The notes under the pieces: generated by a model
Database searches by the model: none
Seen by the model: only the letters and a program-made list of their open reading frames with translations
Told to the model about the DNA's origin: nothing
Translations under genes and position numbers: made by a program
In this document: positions 1-11,325 of the stretch, in pieces
How positions within the stretch are numbered: position 1 is the first letter of the stretch
How the letters are laid out: each line of letters opens with the position of its first letter
Assembly: GCA_038503075.1 (NCBI GenBank)
Contig: JBCAML010000008.1
Location: 1,116,001 to 1,180,000 of the forward strand
Direction of reading: 5' to 3'
Length of the DNA: 64,000 nt
Source: Gyromitra esculenta
Lineage: Eukaryota; Ascomycota; Pezizomycetes; Pezizales; Discinaceae

Positions 1-461
1 CCCCCCCCAAAAAAAAAACACATCAAAAATAGGCCACTTCACGATCTTTTTTTAAACCAGATCCCTGTTAATGGATTGGGGAAATAGCTATGCCAGAAGC
101 CTGGGAAATCCGTGGATTCTTACTTTCCTGCTTTATTTTATCTTCATACTCAAATTAGCAAGAATGGTAGAGGAGAGCTTAGGGGGGAAGTTGGAGGAAT
201 GTAGCTTTTATATATGGCGTTGCCATACAAATCCACATGTGCCAGCCACTCGACCACTAGTTCTTGGCTCTCATTGCTTCAACAGCAATAGTTGGAGTAG
301 AAAAAGGACTAGAGAGTAGAGAAGAGAGTAGATAAAAGACTAGAGAGTAGGTATTTGTGGACTTATGGATCTAACAGTAGAGTTAATTTTATTTATTCAC
401 TAACCGGAAACACGGTTTGAAAGTCGTGAAGTGGCCTATTTTTAGTGCGCTTTGGGGGGGG
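1..461. mobile_element. TIR DNA element (MITE-like), at window edge
   Basis: The left end (C-run, A-run, then the 20-nt core AAAAATAGGCCACTTCACGA at about 26-45) is repeated in inverted orientation at about 424-461, where the reverse complement reads C-run, AAAG, then the same core. The arms are about 40 bp. The interior holds short direct repeats of TAGAGAGTAG (about 309-350) and no convincing coding region. This looks like a non-autonomous TIR element. The left target duplication lies outside the window, so superfamily is unknown. Confidence 0.7.
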
Positions 462-1819
462 TGGGCGAGGATTTTCCGACCACATCTTGAAAATTTCGAA
501 GTTTTTTTTTGGCTGTGTTTAATTGCTTAGTCCGCTAATACTCGTGATGCAGACATTTTGCCCCCCAGATCGCTGGGTTTCGTGTTTCCGCAGCGGGGCC
601 TGTGTCTGGACTGTAATTAGAACACAGGGTTTAGGGTTTGAGATTATTTTAAAGGTGTGTTAGAGCTTGGTCGCTGAAAGCTAAGCACCTAAAGCGGTGG
701 CTTTATATAGCTATAGTGGTTTGGGATCTATATCACCATGTTAGTTTGATCAAATGGAAGAAAGAGATTAGTATTGCGACCCTAAATTTTGAGAGAAGGG
801 GAGTTAAATGTCCCAAACGGCCGAGGGCGGACTACAGGCCGGCGCCCCTTATACATGTAGAACTGGATGGACAGAAGGGTACTGGTCCGCACGATAGCTT
901 TCCAGCAAGGGCGGGTATTAAGTCTATCTATCTTCTGGTCTTTTGCGTTTTTGTCTGCCATTTATGTATATATGCTTTGTGCTTCTGTGCTATATTTTAA
1001 CAGGCCTCATGTAATTCTTCATGGTGCCCGACAGGGCACTTTGGGTGCAGTTTCCTCTGGAGAGGTCCGCCGTCTATGGTCCTGCCCTTGTTCACCGTAG
1101 ACAAGCCTTTCAGCTACAACCTGTAGAAATATTAAGTTCATTCTGAGTTCCGTTTGACTGAGGTCGTTGTAAGTTTAAAGCCCACCACGAGAATAGCTGC
1201 ACAGGGTTGTACATGATAATACTAGACCAATAGCCATGGCCTGTGCTGCCATTGTGCTCACCTTGGGAATCTAGTGTTGGGGCCCTGGAGATCACTGACC
1301 ATCAGACTTGTCCGAACACGCAAACTCTTTGCCGCGGAAATACTGATTATATGTACTTTTCTCCGCTAATGATATTTTGCTTGTAGTTTGGAAGCAGGGA
1401 GCTAGAACCTAGATAGTGAGTTGATAATATAGCCATCACTAGTATTTACTACCTGGATGAACTCCGTTTCTACATGTGTAATACATGATCTTGGATTAGA
1501 TCTGGGGGATATATTACATTTTCTGATTTTTGGAGGTGGGCTTAAGCTTGGGGTCAGCAGTTGCTACAAACATTCTATGGTAGGTGGCCAGCAACAAGTT
1601 GCCCGGCCTACGTCTATCTTGTATACTTCTCTCCACGACTGACGCTTTCTCCGTCCGACATACCACATACGCCTGGGGTTTCTCGAATTTGCAGTACTCA
1701 TAAACTACCTTCGTCTTTATTCCACCTTACCTCCTGCGTCGAACCGCGATTGTATCTCGTATTCAAGCCCCCCAAAATACCAACACCACCATCACACAAA
1801 AAACATCCTGGAAGCAGTA
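462..1819. other. Intergenic, no gene recognised
   Basis: Only short open frames without family resemblance. A pyrimidine-rich stretch at about 1690-1800 could be the promoter and leader of the small membrane protein that follows. Confidence 0.5.
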
Positions 1820-2065
1820 ATGCTGCAGGGTTATGTGATACTTACAGTTGTGTTTGCGATAGTCTTGTGCGTTAGCTTTATCGGCTGGATTTCGGTGCGC
1901 TACCTCACTAGGTCGGCCACAGTTATCCTCCGACAAATCGAGATTCCGAGCCGCAATCCGCCAATCTTCTTGGTCCCGGATGCGAGGGACGATCTTGAGG
2001 ATATAGAACAGAGGGCGGCGTGGGCGAGAGCTCCGATGTTTGCTTCTAGGGCTCTGGTGGTTTAG
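1820..2065 (+). CDS. Small single-pass membrane protein, hypothetical
   Basis: An uninterrupted 81-codon frame begins at ATG 1820. Residues about 5-28 are strongly hydrophobic (GYVILTVVFAIVLCVSFIGW) and are followed by Arg-containing residues, as in a transmembrane helix with a cytosolic C-terminal side. The remaining 50 residues are polar and mixed. The frame follows a CT-rich leader typical of fungal promoters. No family is recognised. A longer frame on the opposite strand overlaps it but lacks any recognisable composition, so the plus strand is preferred. It may be a real small protein or a chance frame. Confidence 0.45.
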   Translation: MLQGYVILTVVFAIVLCVSFIGWISVRYLTRSATVILRQIEIPSRNPPIFLVPDARDDLEDIEQRAAWARAPMFASRALVV

Positions 2066-3445
2066 AATGACTTGCAACGCATCCCTACAGCCAATAATTG
2101 CGATAGCTACATATGGTAAGATCTCTGGGTGGTTGTTCTGAGGAACAGTATTTGAAAGAACAGCCGATTTCTGGGGGGGGATGTCAATTGGCCTTTTCCT
2201 GGGTATGTAAGGCAAGGATCGGGGGCTACGGTCTTCTCTAAGCAATTAAATTCTACTCAGAGTCTAAAATATAAACACAAGATTACTGAAGGCTGCGTCT
2301 GAGTGTGATGCCCGAACAAAAAGGGAAGACTTAAAAGTAAATATTGCAAGTAACCAAACTTCATATTTGTCAAAACTAATGGTACAGCCAGAGCCATAAG
2401 TCTCTAGAGCACCCTGATCATGATACTCATGGAGCTATATTTATTTAATCTACTTTGGTTCTCAAAAGTTCAGGATTTATTCCCGAACGGCCCAGGGCCT
2501 ATTAGTAGCCTATCCCTGGCGTTTTAATTGAGGCCGTATTGTGGAACCAGATCCCTTGAGATCGCTAGGGGCATAAACGATTTATATTTTAACTTCATCA
2601 TCGCTCCCAACTGCTATTTGGCTACGATAGTCTAATTTGATCAATGTTAAGCCTTGTTCAAGTCTAACAGGGTTGGTTTAGCATAATACTGATACGGCTA
2701 TAGCTACGAATTTGTGGTCCCAAACATTAGGGACTAGGCTGCCCTGAGAAGTTTAGGGGGACGTTCAGTATTAACCTCTGGAGTGCAGATCACTCCCAAA
2801 ATGAAGATTTCTAGGTGACCAGGCAATCCAATGGTATTGAAAACGGAATGGGGGTGAGATGAAATAGCTATGGGCCTTGTGGGTGAGGTGTCTTGGCCTG
2901 CTTGGGCGATTGCTATGATCTTGTGCGCGGAATTTCATTCGTCAGACACTTTTCATACTGGTTTGGGTTTCGCGATTCTCTGAATAGCTGAGCTATTTAT
3001 CAAAAGCCCCTTTTAACAGGCGTCGAAAAAGGGTCTGAATATTAAGGGCAGGGAAGAAGGCTTAGTTATAATTAATAGGTTATGAGTTAATGAAGTTGTT
3101 TTTTACCCACGAGTCAAATTGTTTACAAGCGAATCTCATGGTGGTGCTGGCATTATTCGCTATTTCTTAATGGGGCATATTCAACTCGTGAGTTATGGTG
3201 TTTGACGGTACATCCTTGCACGGTCAAAACTGCCAATAAACTGATATAAATTTCTGGTACATTCTAGTCTCATGACACCCAAAACAGGCGTCGGAAATAA
3301 TCTAGCATTTTACCTAGCATGCGTAGCTAACTATATTTCTAAGGCCCTTGTGCAATTGCGCTGACCTCCCTCATTCTACGCGACTAACGAATATAATCCC
3401 CCCAACTCGAAACAGATAAGCAAGGTATCAGAAGCCTCCTTATTC
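2066..3445. other. Intergenic, no gene recognised
   Basis: No supported gene, tRNA or clear repeat. It includes the 3' flank of the minus-strand AAA+ gene. Confidence 0.5.
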
Positions 3446-6213
3446 CTACCAGCCAGTCTTAGCCTCGCCTCCGATGTCAATAAGCCTCCCCACTTTGGCA
3501 AGTGGTTTTGAGCTCCTCCCGTTAACTGGCGTTCCAGTACGCCCGTTTTGTCCCCCAAAAGCACGTGCACCTCCGTTTTGTTTTCCTTTAATCCCATTTG
3601 CTTTCCCCTTCCCCTTTTTCCCAGTTATTTTTCTCACCTGAACGTATTCACCCGAAGTGTGGACAAACAGGCTATAACGCTCATAAGGACCATCGTTGTG
3701 CTGATTCACAACGTCGTCAGATGACTGCAGCCATTCCTGAGCGATGGCATCATGCACCGTTTTTTGCACCTCGCGTTCGATCGAGCGTGCTCCATACTCA
3801 ACATCATAACCCTTCTCAGCCATGATCTTACAGACAGCCGACTCTCCATATATTCTAAGCTTTATGTGTCCCATCAATGTTTCCTTATCGACGTCGATAT
3901 CGGCTGCCAGAGTCTTTTTGAGTGCCAATATGTACTTATGTGCGATTACGGCCTGTTCCGTAGGCGAAAAAGGAAAGAACGGTAGCACTAGCGAGATGCG
4001 CCCAGCAAACGTCGACTTTATCGGTATACGTAGTACTGTTAGAGAGGTCTAAAAGTTTTCTTGAAGTTATGATCGAAAACTTACCCCGAATTGAACACCA
4101 AATTTCTTCAGCAACTTGGCTTCAATCTCGTTCACTAAATATATCATGGCTTGTTTGTCCTGGGGGCCACAGTCCTGTTGGGTATCTATATTGGCCCTGT
4201 AGTAGGGCTCGAGGATATTATCCACATTACTTGTAGCAAGTATCCATATAACCTTCGAACAATCTATTTCGGCATCATTACGCGCTGTGCGATGGTCGCG
4301 AAATTTCCCTTGGAAAAGGTTAGCAGGCTTTACATCCAATAGTTGAGAGGAGCTAGGTATGTCTAACCTTCACCAAATGGAATTAGTAGAGAATTAAATA
4401 CGTTGGGCCCCATTTTCTCGAAATCGTCAAGAAAAACTACCGAACGTTGTCCATGGTTACGACATAAGAAATTGTTCAAAGCTGAGCCTTCTTCATAGCC
4501 TGGGAATGGAGCCTTTGGGCCAAAAAGGTCGGTTGTGTGATTCATCTCAGTAGAATCAATGGCTAAAAGCTCGACAGACAAAAGTTCGCCCATACATTTT
4601 GCTAGTTCAGTTTTCCCATGCCCGCTTGCCCCTATATTCGCGAACAAGCACGCAAAAGTTAGACAACTGAGGTATAAGTAGACCAGAGGATATGGCCAAC
4701 TCACCAGCAAGGACCACAACTAAAGGTTTAGTGCTTGACTTGGAAAGTAATACGTGACTTAGAACCCTCTTCATTAAAAGTCCGGTAGCGAACTCTTGGC
4801 CAATTAGAGAATACGGGATTTGGAATAGCTTCTGACAATTTTCCTTGCTGGCGACTACATTTTCTCTAGCTGTCCGTGGGCGTTGTCGTCTCGATCTTGC
4901 AATCCAGTAACGCTGGGTGATATTGATTGTGCTCGCCAATTTCGCGCGATACTCCTCCGTGCACCACTGCACAGAGCTCGAGGTTGAAGATACGTTAGGA
5001 AATTTTTTCGAATTTAAAGTACGCTTATCCAGAGTGGCGAACTCGTCTGGTATAACAGTCGAATCCGCTCCATGCGCAAGGAGTATTCGTACCATCTCTG
5101 TTGTATCCACTTTTGACCCATGCATGATAGCGAAAGCTAAAGCTGGTATACTATCTACTCCAGAAGTCGAATTCACATCTCCGCCTTTCTCAATAAGAAG
5201 TTTTAAAGCCTTTGGATCACCTGTTGCTATTGCGAAGAATAAAGAAGTAATCTTTTCGTAGGAAGATGTCGTATTGATTGCTTGAAAGACTTGTTCCTTC
5301 GGATATGCACTCAAGTATTGTTCAAAATCTAATAATCGAAAGGGGTTTGCACTTAATAGGGTAACAAGAGTGTCGATTTCGAACTCAGCATCGGACGTTA
5401 CATATTTCCGCCTTAATGCTGTATATTTAGCAAAATCTGGCGGCAATAGGGTTTCCCATATGTCTTCAATGACCATAGGATTATCATCGTAGTCAGCGGG
5501 TGCAACTGATGCGGCTGTAGATTCCTGGTCGTAGTTTGCGTTTGATGCGGCCACGGAGCCTGGATAGCGGCTGGGGGTGTTTAATGAGGGGTCGAGGTAG
5601 TGACTAGGTGTGTTTGATGCGGATACTGAACCCTGATAGTGGGAATAATCGACATCAGTTTGTTAGTTTTCCATACCCCGATCAGGAATTATGAACTTAG
5701 ACTTACGTTCGCCTTTGGGGCTGGAGGGCACCAAGTCTCAGTCAAATCCAGATGTGGCTCTTCCCAGTCATTTTCCTCTGGTTGCTCACTCCACCCATTT
5801 CGGGTTCGTGATGAAGAAGACGGTTGATCCCAGCTACTAACCACTGCTGGAGGGGCCTGGTCCCACTCGACCTCATCGTTCGAGGTATCGTTGGGATTCC
5901 TTTTCTGGCCCCGGCTGTTGCCAAAATCTGAGCTGGCCGTCGTTCGGTCATCTGCGATAGAGCCTTTTGTAGAAGTATACTTTGGCTTCGTCGGCGATAC
6001 TAAATCAAGTTTCAGGTTCCACAATACAGGAAATCGTCATACCAGCCACTTACTATCATCGCCATAGTCAATCCATCTTTTCGGGGGATCCGCGACTATT
6101 CCGGAACTCGTTTCGCGATGGACGAAGTGGCAGTCTTCTCCATGTTTGCATTCCCCGTACCTGTGCCAAAAAAAACAAGTTTTCTCGATTTTCTTCTCTC
6201 GACTTTCACTCAT
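3446..6213 (-). CDS. CCCH zinc finger / ankyrin / ClpB-type AAA+ ATPase
   Basis: Six exons on the minus strand: 6213-6054, 5999-5707, 5632-4705, 4631-4368, 4308-4085, 4015-3446. The introns are 54-74 bp with GT..AG ends, and all junctions keep frame, giving 812 residues. Residues 13-32 form a C-x8-C-x5-C-x3-H zinc finger (C13, C22, C28, H32). Residues about 152-200 are low complexity, and about 247-345 contain ankyrin-like repeats (LLIEKGGDVN, ILLAHGAD). Then comes one AAA+ module: Walker A GASGHGKT (461-468), pore region PFPGYEEGSALNN, Walker B FLDD (527-530), sensor 1 ILATSN, a GRIS arginine-finger segment, sensor 2 YGARSIER, and a ClpB-type C-terminal small domain. Ankyrin plus a single ClpB AAA+ module resembles the mitochondrial disaggregase Skd3/CLPB, but the N-terminal CCCH finger is extra and no targeting sequence is evident. 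Likely a protein remodelling ATPase; substrate unknown. Confidence 0.85.
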
Positions 6214-8146
6214 TTTAGCGTGTGTTTCAGATCGAGAAAAATTTTAGCGTCCGAGATTTGCCGTCTCTATAACTAAGATATGTCAAATTTCTTTGTAGCT
6301 ACGTTAGACTCGCAGACACTCACACGTACCAGATTGAAATTTGAGCTCAGAAAGAAGGTGAACTTACCAAGTATGAACACGCCAGGTATCGACTTGGAAG
6401 AAGATTTGGAGGCTTTAAGGCAAGCCCCGGAGACATTTGTACACACCGAAAATATTGTTTATCTGCTGGCAGAGGTTCGTCCATTGGTTGGTAACTTCCC
6501 CGCGCGGTTGCCTGGATCTTGCATGGTGCATGGCGGGGATGCTTGCACCCGACCATCAGGTTAGGCAACCCACAGAAACTACGAAGGGTGACATTTCATT
6601 CCATAGGTGTTCGGAAACATATCTGAAAACAGGAGGTTCGAAGCAGCTCTTACAGCAGACAAGATAGCAAAATATCGAAACTAATATTAACCAAAGTCTT
6701 TATAGCCTTTACCTCGCGGCAAGAGCAAATAATACTAGCATTTGCTGATGACGCAGTAACTCCGCATCTTGGTGTGTATCTCAAACCAATTTGTTTTGCG
6801 GTGATTTTACGTGTAGGGTGTACATTACTGGCTCGTGAAACCTTAATAATCTAGAAACAACTAGAGTAGATCTGTAAACTGTGGCCAGCGATCTTAACTG
6901 GTCAGTGCAATTTAGAACCAGCCCTACCAGTCTTTGCTCTGGTGCTGACATGTTTCAACGAGCGGGCACGAGAATTCCTCTCATGCATCTCGCAAAGGAT
7001 ACGGATTTTGGGCTTTGGTTGAGATTTTACGCCCAAGTTAGGGTTCACAGGCTGAGGCGCTTTATTAAGGAGAGTTTGGCATGCTTGTGGACAGCCCTTC
7101 AGATCACCTCGCGGTAGAGGGCAGCAGCGATAGATGGTGATGGCTGAGAATGAGCTGCAGAGGCCTTAAATCTTAGGGTTGGATAGCGAGTCATGAATCT
7201 AGTTTCTTGAAGCACAAGGAATAGAAACTCGGAAACGTAGTACTAAGCTAGTAAGCCCCTCAGACAACTAATTGCCCTGGTGCAGGATCCTTTCGTAGAC
7301 ATATGCATACTACTCGGGGTAGACATGAAGAACCTGAACATAACTTTTGCTGTTAGCGATTATTGATTCGTCCTCAGCTAGCACATCGACGGATTGATTG
7401 GTCAACTCGCACTCGCATGTTCAGATTCTTCATGCCTGCCCCGAGTACTCGCAACAGGCACAGAGAACCCGAAAATGCAAGTGTGGGCTAACCAGCCAAG
7501 TCGTGGGTGTGCCAAATTAAGACAAATCAAAAATTCCCACCAGCAAAAGCCGTTTTCGGACTCTCTATGCCCGTTGCGAGTACGCACTTCTCCACATATC
7601 GCATTTCCATCAGTCCACCATCGCTGGGTTGGACTGCCGGTCGTAGGGTCTGAAAGGACGTGTGTGCAAAGTTACTTGGATGGCTTGTAGTATCGCGATC
7701 GAGTGATAATATATGACCAATCATTTCAAGCCCTCGGTTGGTAGACCGCTAGTTGCACAAGTTGTCCAATCGAAGTGCCCGGGTGACGTGAAAGCGACCA
7801 GAGAAAGTGGGTTTGGGAAACGCATGGAAACCATACCTTGCGTTTCAGATGCGTTGACACTCGTGCAAAATATGATGCAACGAATGCAAAGAATTCCCCA
7901 TCGAGAAACTTCAGCAAAGAGGCCGGAAACATGGCGCCCAGTCGGCAAATTGTCCGGTACACGAACTGATGGAGGATTACGCCATTTCGCGTTATGAAAT
8001 GTATAAATACCAAAGGTGGAACGGATTCTCCATACCAGAATTCGAAAAAAAAAAAACAATAATCTCACCTGCTGCTGATTAGAGATTCGAAGGTATCGTG
8101 TCCTGAACGTTTTAAGTTGTTCGAGAAAGCAGTTCGTGTAATATCT
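6214..8146. other. Intergenic; one weak open frame
   Basis: An open frame at 6280-6564 (plus, 94 codons) lies only 66 bp from the divergent start of the AAA+ gene. Its first 70 residues have protein-like composition but no recognised domain. It may be a chance frame or part of a spliced gene. Nothing else in the interval is supported. Confidence 0.3.
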
Positions 8147-8682
8147 ATGCCTTCGATCCCACCTGCCCGCTGTATTTGTGGCGGTGTCAAACTTAGTTTC
8201 CGCGAAGATGCGCAGCCCATCCTTACCGGGAATTGCTACTGCAATCATTGCTCACTCGGTGCCGGTGGGCCTGCACAACTAAATGTCGCCTTCGAGGACG
8301 CCTTAGTCACCGTCGAAGACCCAGAGAACCTTATTGTAACCTTCAATTTCGCCGAGAGCGAGAGCGGGAAGAGCAAGGCGAAACTCTTCTGTGGGAGGTG
8401 CGGATGCACGATGTTTACAAGGCTCGATTTTTGGGCAGGAAAAACATTTGTCAAAGCCAGTCTGGTGGAAGGAGGGTGAGTGTGTTTGGGCGTATTTCTT
8501 AGTAATCTGGTACCCGCTATTTCGATATATATCGAAAGATACCACTGGCCTGGCTGATCTGATCTTCGTGAGTGCGCAAATGCGAGCGGTTCCGCCCACA
8601 GGTGGAAACATTCACCAAGTATCGGCCTTCATACATAAATCCGGTGGAGGGCGCGACTCAGTTCGAAACACAGCCAGAGTAA
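8147..8682 (+). CDS. GFA/CENP-V-fold zinc protein
   Basis: Starting at ATG 8147, the product has the cysteine pattern of the glutathione-dependent formaldehyde-activating (GFA/Mss4-like) fold: CIC near residue 9, CYCNHC near 30-35 and FCGRCGC near 82-88. The first open stretch ends with a TGA just after VEGG. A second exon is inferred from an in-frame run VETFTKYRPSYINPVEGATQ ending at TAA 8682, which matches the usual C-terminal part of fungal GFA proteins. The in-frame joint is 8464 to 8602 (or to 8587), giving about 132 residues. The better-looking GTGAGT donor at 8476 does not keep frame. An upstream in-frame ATG at 8117 is less likely. Function in fungi is mostly unassigned; a zinc-bound thiol-related oxidoreductase is typical. 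Confidence 0.7.
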
Positions 8683-8796
8683 TTGTATCTATATAAGCTC
8701 TATCTGTACCTATCTAGTGCTTCTTATGAAAATCTATACACTCCTGGTGTCCATGTCCATTATATAATAATACTCTATACATACATGTAAAGCTTC

Positions 8797-8872
8797 AGTG
8801 GGCCGGGTGGTTATGGCGCTAGTTTCGGGTGCTGGTGGGAAACCCGCATGAGTTCGATCCTCGCTCCATTCG
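8797..8872 (+). other. tRNA-like sequence (pseudogene or SINE head)
   Basis: The segment has an A-box-like GGGTGGTTATGGCGC and a B-box-like GAGTTCGATCC at the right spacing. A possible 5-bp anticodon stem (CTAGT/GCTGG) encloses a CGG-containing loop, and a variable-arm-like hairpin TGGG/CCCG follows. The acceptor ends do not pair, so it is not an intact tRNA. It could be a degenerate type II tRNA or a tRNA-derived SINE 5' region. Confidence 0.35.
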
Positions 8873-11325
8873 CTCCAATGCCCTTTTACTTTTGTTTCCA
8901 AGGTTAGGTTACAATCAGAGGTTGCTATTCAGCGTGAAGGTGGTTGAAAGGCGAAACGTCTATCAAAGAGACATTAATGATCGTCCGGGATCACGAATAT
9001 ATTGCTATTAGCATATTGCATGATATATGCGCCCTTAATGTTGGAGCTTTTCACCTCTAGAAGAAATTTCCTAAAGTACCAACATTTATTTTGAAACTCT
9101 GCTACAGCATTGGCAGCTTCAGCTATTTTATCTAGATGATGTAGACATCTTACGTTAACATGATCTCCCCCAAACGAGATAAAACCAAGCTTACTCCTGC
9201 CTCACACTTGATACTTTGAAGGTTTCAAATTTCTAACGCACTCTATATGCTCTGAAAGCAAAGACAGACACATCGTACGGAAAACTGCATTCAGATTAGC
9301 GACAACGTATTTGCCGTAATGCCTATCGAGACCTAAATCTAGCCGTCCCTGTAAGAGACTTGTCCATCCGGCATGATTGCAGGTGAGACTTGATAAGTGG
9401 GCCTGTCCGGACAGACTAACTTATTAAGCAATTTGAAGCTTACCCCCTCCCCTCAAAAAGTCAGCCGCACGTATCGTAACTATACTCTTTATCACAGTTC
9501 GTCGAAACATATCTTCCAAACTCCAAGGAGTAGGACGTTGTCCATTTCTGCAAGTACATGTAGCACCCGATTTCACCAAGCTAGTCCCTCAACTCCTACA
9601 CAAACTACACTTTTTTTTTGTCCCATCCCTAAGTAACCCCACTGGTGCTTTTGCTCCAATCCGGCAGCGAAGGAAATATTACTGATAAGCGTAGCTGAAG
9701 GATCAACATCTGAGTAAATATATGGATTTAAGCGACCGTCTGCAGCTGCAGTAGATTACTGAGCAGGATTGTCTGTCAATGCCCTCGCTGGTCTAACTAA
9801 ACTAACGTTGACCGTACACGTACATTAAGAACGGAGAGCTGTGCGCGTCTCTGTAAGGCGAAATAGACTTCTTTTTGCGTGGCTGCCTTGCGCAGCATGA
9901 CAAGAACCCTCTGTACCCACTAACTACGATCTACGTGGTAAACTTGAATTAAGTATGTCGGCACACAAGCTTAAGTTGGAGCCACGAAATGTACACTACT
10001 GCATGAAACCCTTTGTAATTCTACAGATCTGAGCATCCAAAAAGCGTCTACATTCTCGTCTGATTCCACCCACAGGCTGGCTGCGATAGGCGTCCAGGAT
10101 TGACGGCTTTCCTGCCTCGTAAATTAACTGTACCTGTAAAATTTAACACATACACGTGCTTGCTATAGAGTCTACGAACTTAGAAGTTTTGAGCTGCAGA
10201 TGCGAAATATAGTTAGTCGATTAGCTGCAGGTATCAGTGACTATAAAAGTATCAGACTAAAATTCCAGTGACTGAATCAATTGGTGCCAACAATCGCTTA
10301 GCCCCTTGGTTGCATGATCAAAGTAGAGCAGGCAAGAAACAAAGATACGCACAGATATATCAAATTACCATCAGTGGAATCCGCCAAACTGCACTCGAGT
10401 GGCGCAGTCTCTAGAATATTGCTGTACGAAGAAAGAGCAATTTTTTTTTTGACAGGTAGCTGTATGTAGCAGATAGTGAATGGGTAGGGGCAAAATGCCG
10501 TGAGTGAACACACCTAATAGCTAAGCCCCCGAAAAAAAAGTGAAAACGAATCAAAAGAAACGAAAAACCTTTGGGGGACTCAATAGGTTTTTTGCCCTGA
10601 AGACCTGACGGAAGGGAACGAAGACCCACTTGTATTCGAGGTCAGCGAGCCCCTATGAAGGTTAAAAGAAGGTTAAAATATGCTACGGGGGAATGTATAA
10701 GTATTGTACAAAGGTTATCCTGACTCCTAAACGTAATGAAGAGATATAGGGGCGATAAAAAACAAAAATGGGAAGAATGATGTGCTCTAGTGAGTTGATT
10801 TCCATATTCAACCAATTGGCAGGGGCAATCCGCTACGATAAATTCCAATGATCTTGAGCACGAGACCCCCAAACATCGATGTGTCCAGTGCATTTGTGTG
10901 GCTGACATATATACGACGATTATTATTGGCATCCGAATTACCGGCTTTCATCTTTACCATCCTTGATACAGCTAGGACATAGCCACCATCCCTCTAGGGT
11001 CACCCCCTCGACACAAGATTTGTGAAACCACCGTCGACGACAAGTCTATTTCTTAGAGTTAGTAACGAGTTATATTAATACTGTTAAGGGTGAAAGTGTG
11101 CGGTAATCTCTTGAAGTGCTAGCAAAGGGTATATCCTGTTCGAGATACAATAGTTATGTGGTATAGCTAGTTTTTTTGTGAGTGAGATAGAAAGAATAGG
11201 TTTAGTCTCTCAGTTCTGAAAGTCGAAACGAGAATATCTCTCCTGGTTTGGCGCTAGCAGGTTACAATGTCCCAGCTCAATTGGATTTGTGTGGATTGGT
11301 TGGGGCAGAGAAGGGATGCAGGAAG
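8873..11325. other. Intergenic, no gene recognised
   Basis: Open frames here are short and without family resemblance. The last part may contain an alternative 3' exon of the SUZ12 gene (about 11253-11168, minus), joined from a GTGAGT donor at 11340; this is not settled. Confidence 0.4.

Noticed and set aside
1763..2245. 160-codon minus-strand frame
   Set aside because: Overlaps the small transmembrane frame on the plus strand; no domain-like composition.
7721..8248. 175-codon minus-strand frame
   Set aside because: Runs into the start of the GFA-type gene on the other strand and has no family signal.
8476..8481. GTGAGT donor as the GFA gene splice site
   Set aside because: Looks strong, but no acceptor joins it in frame to the conserved C-terminal exon; the joint at 8464 does.
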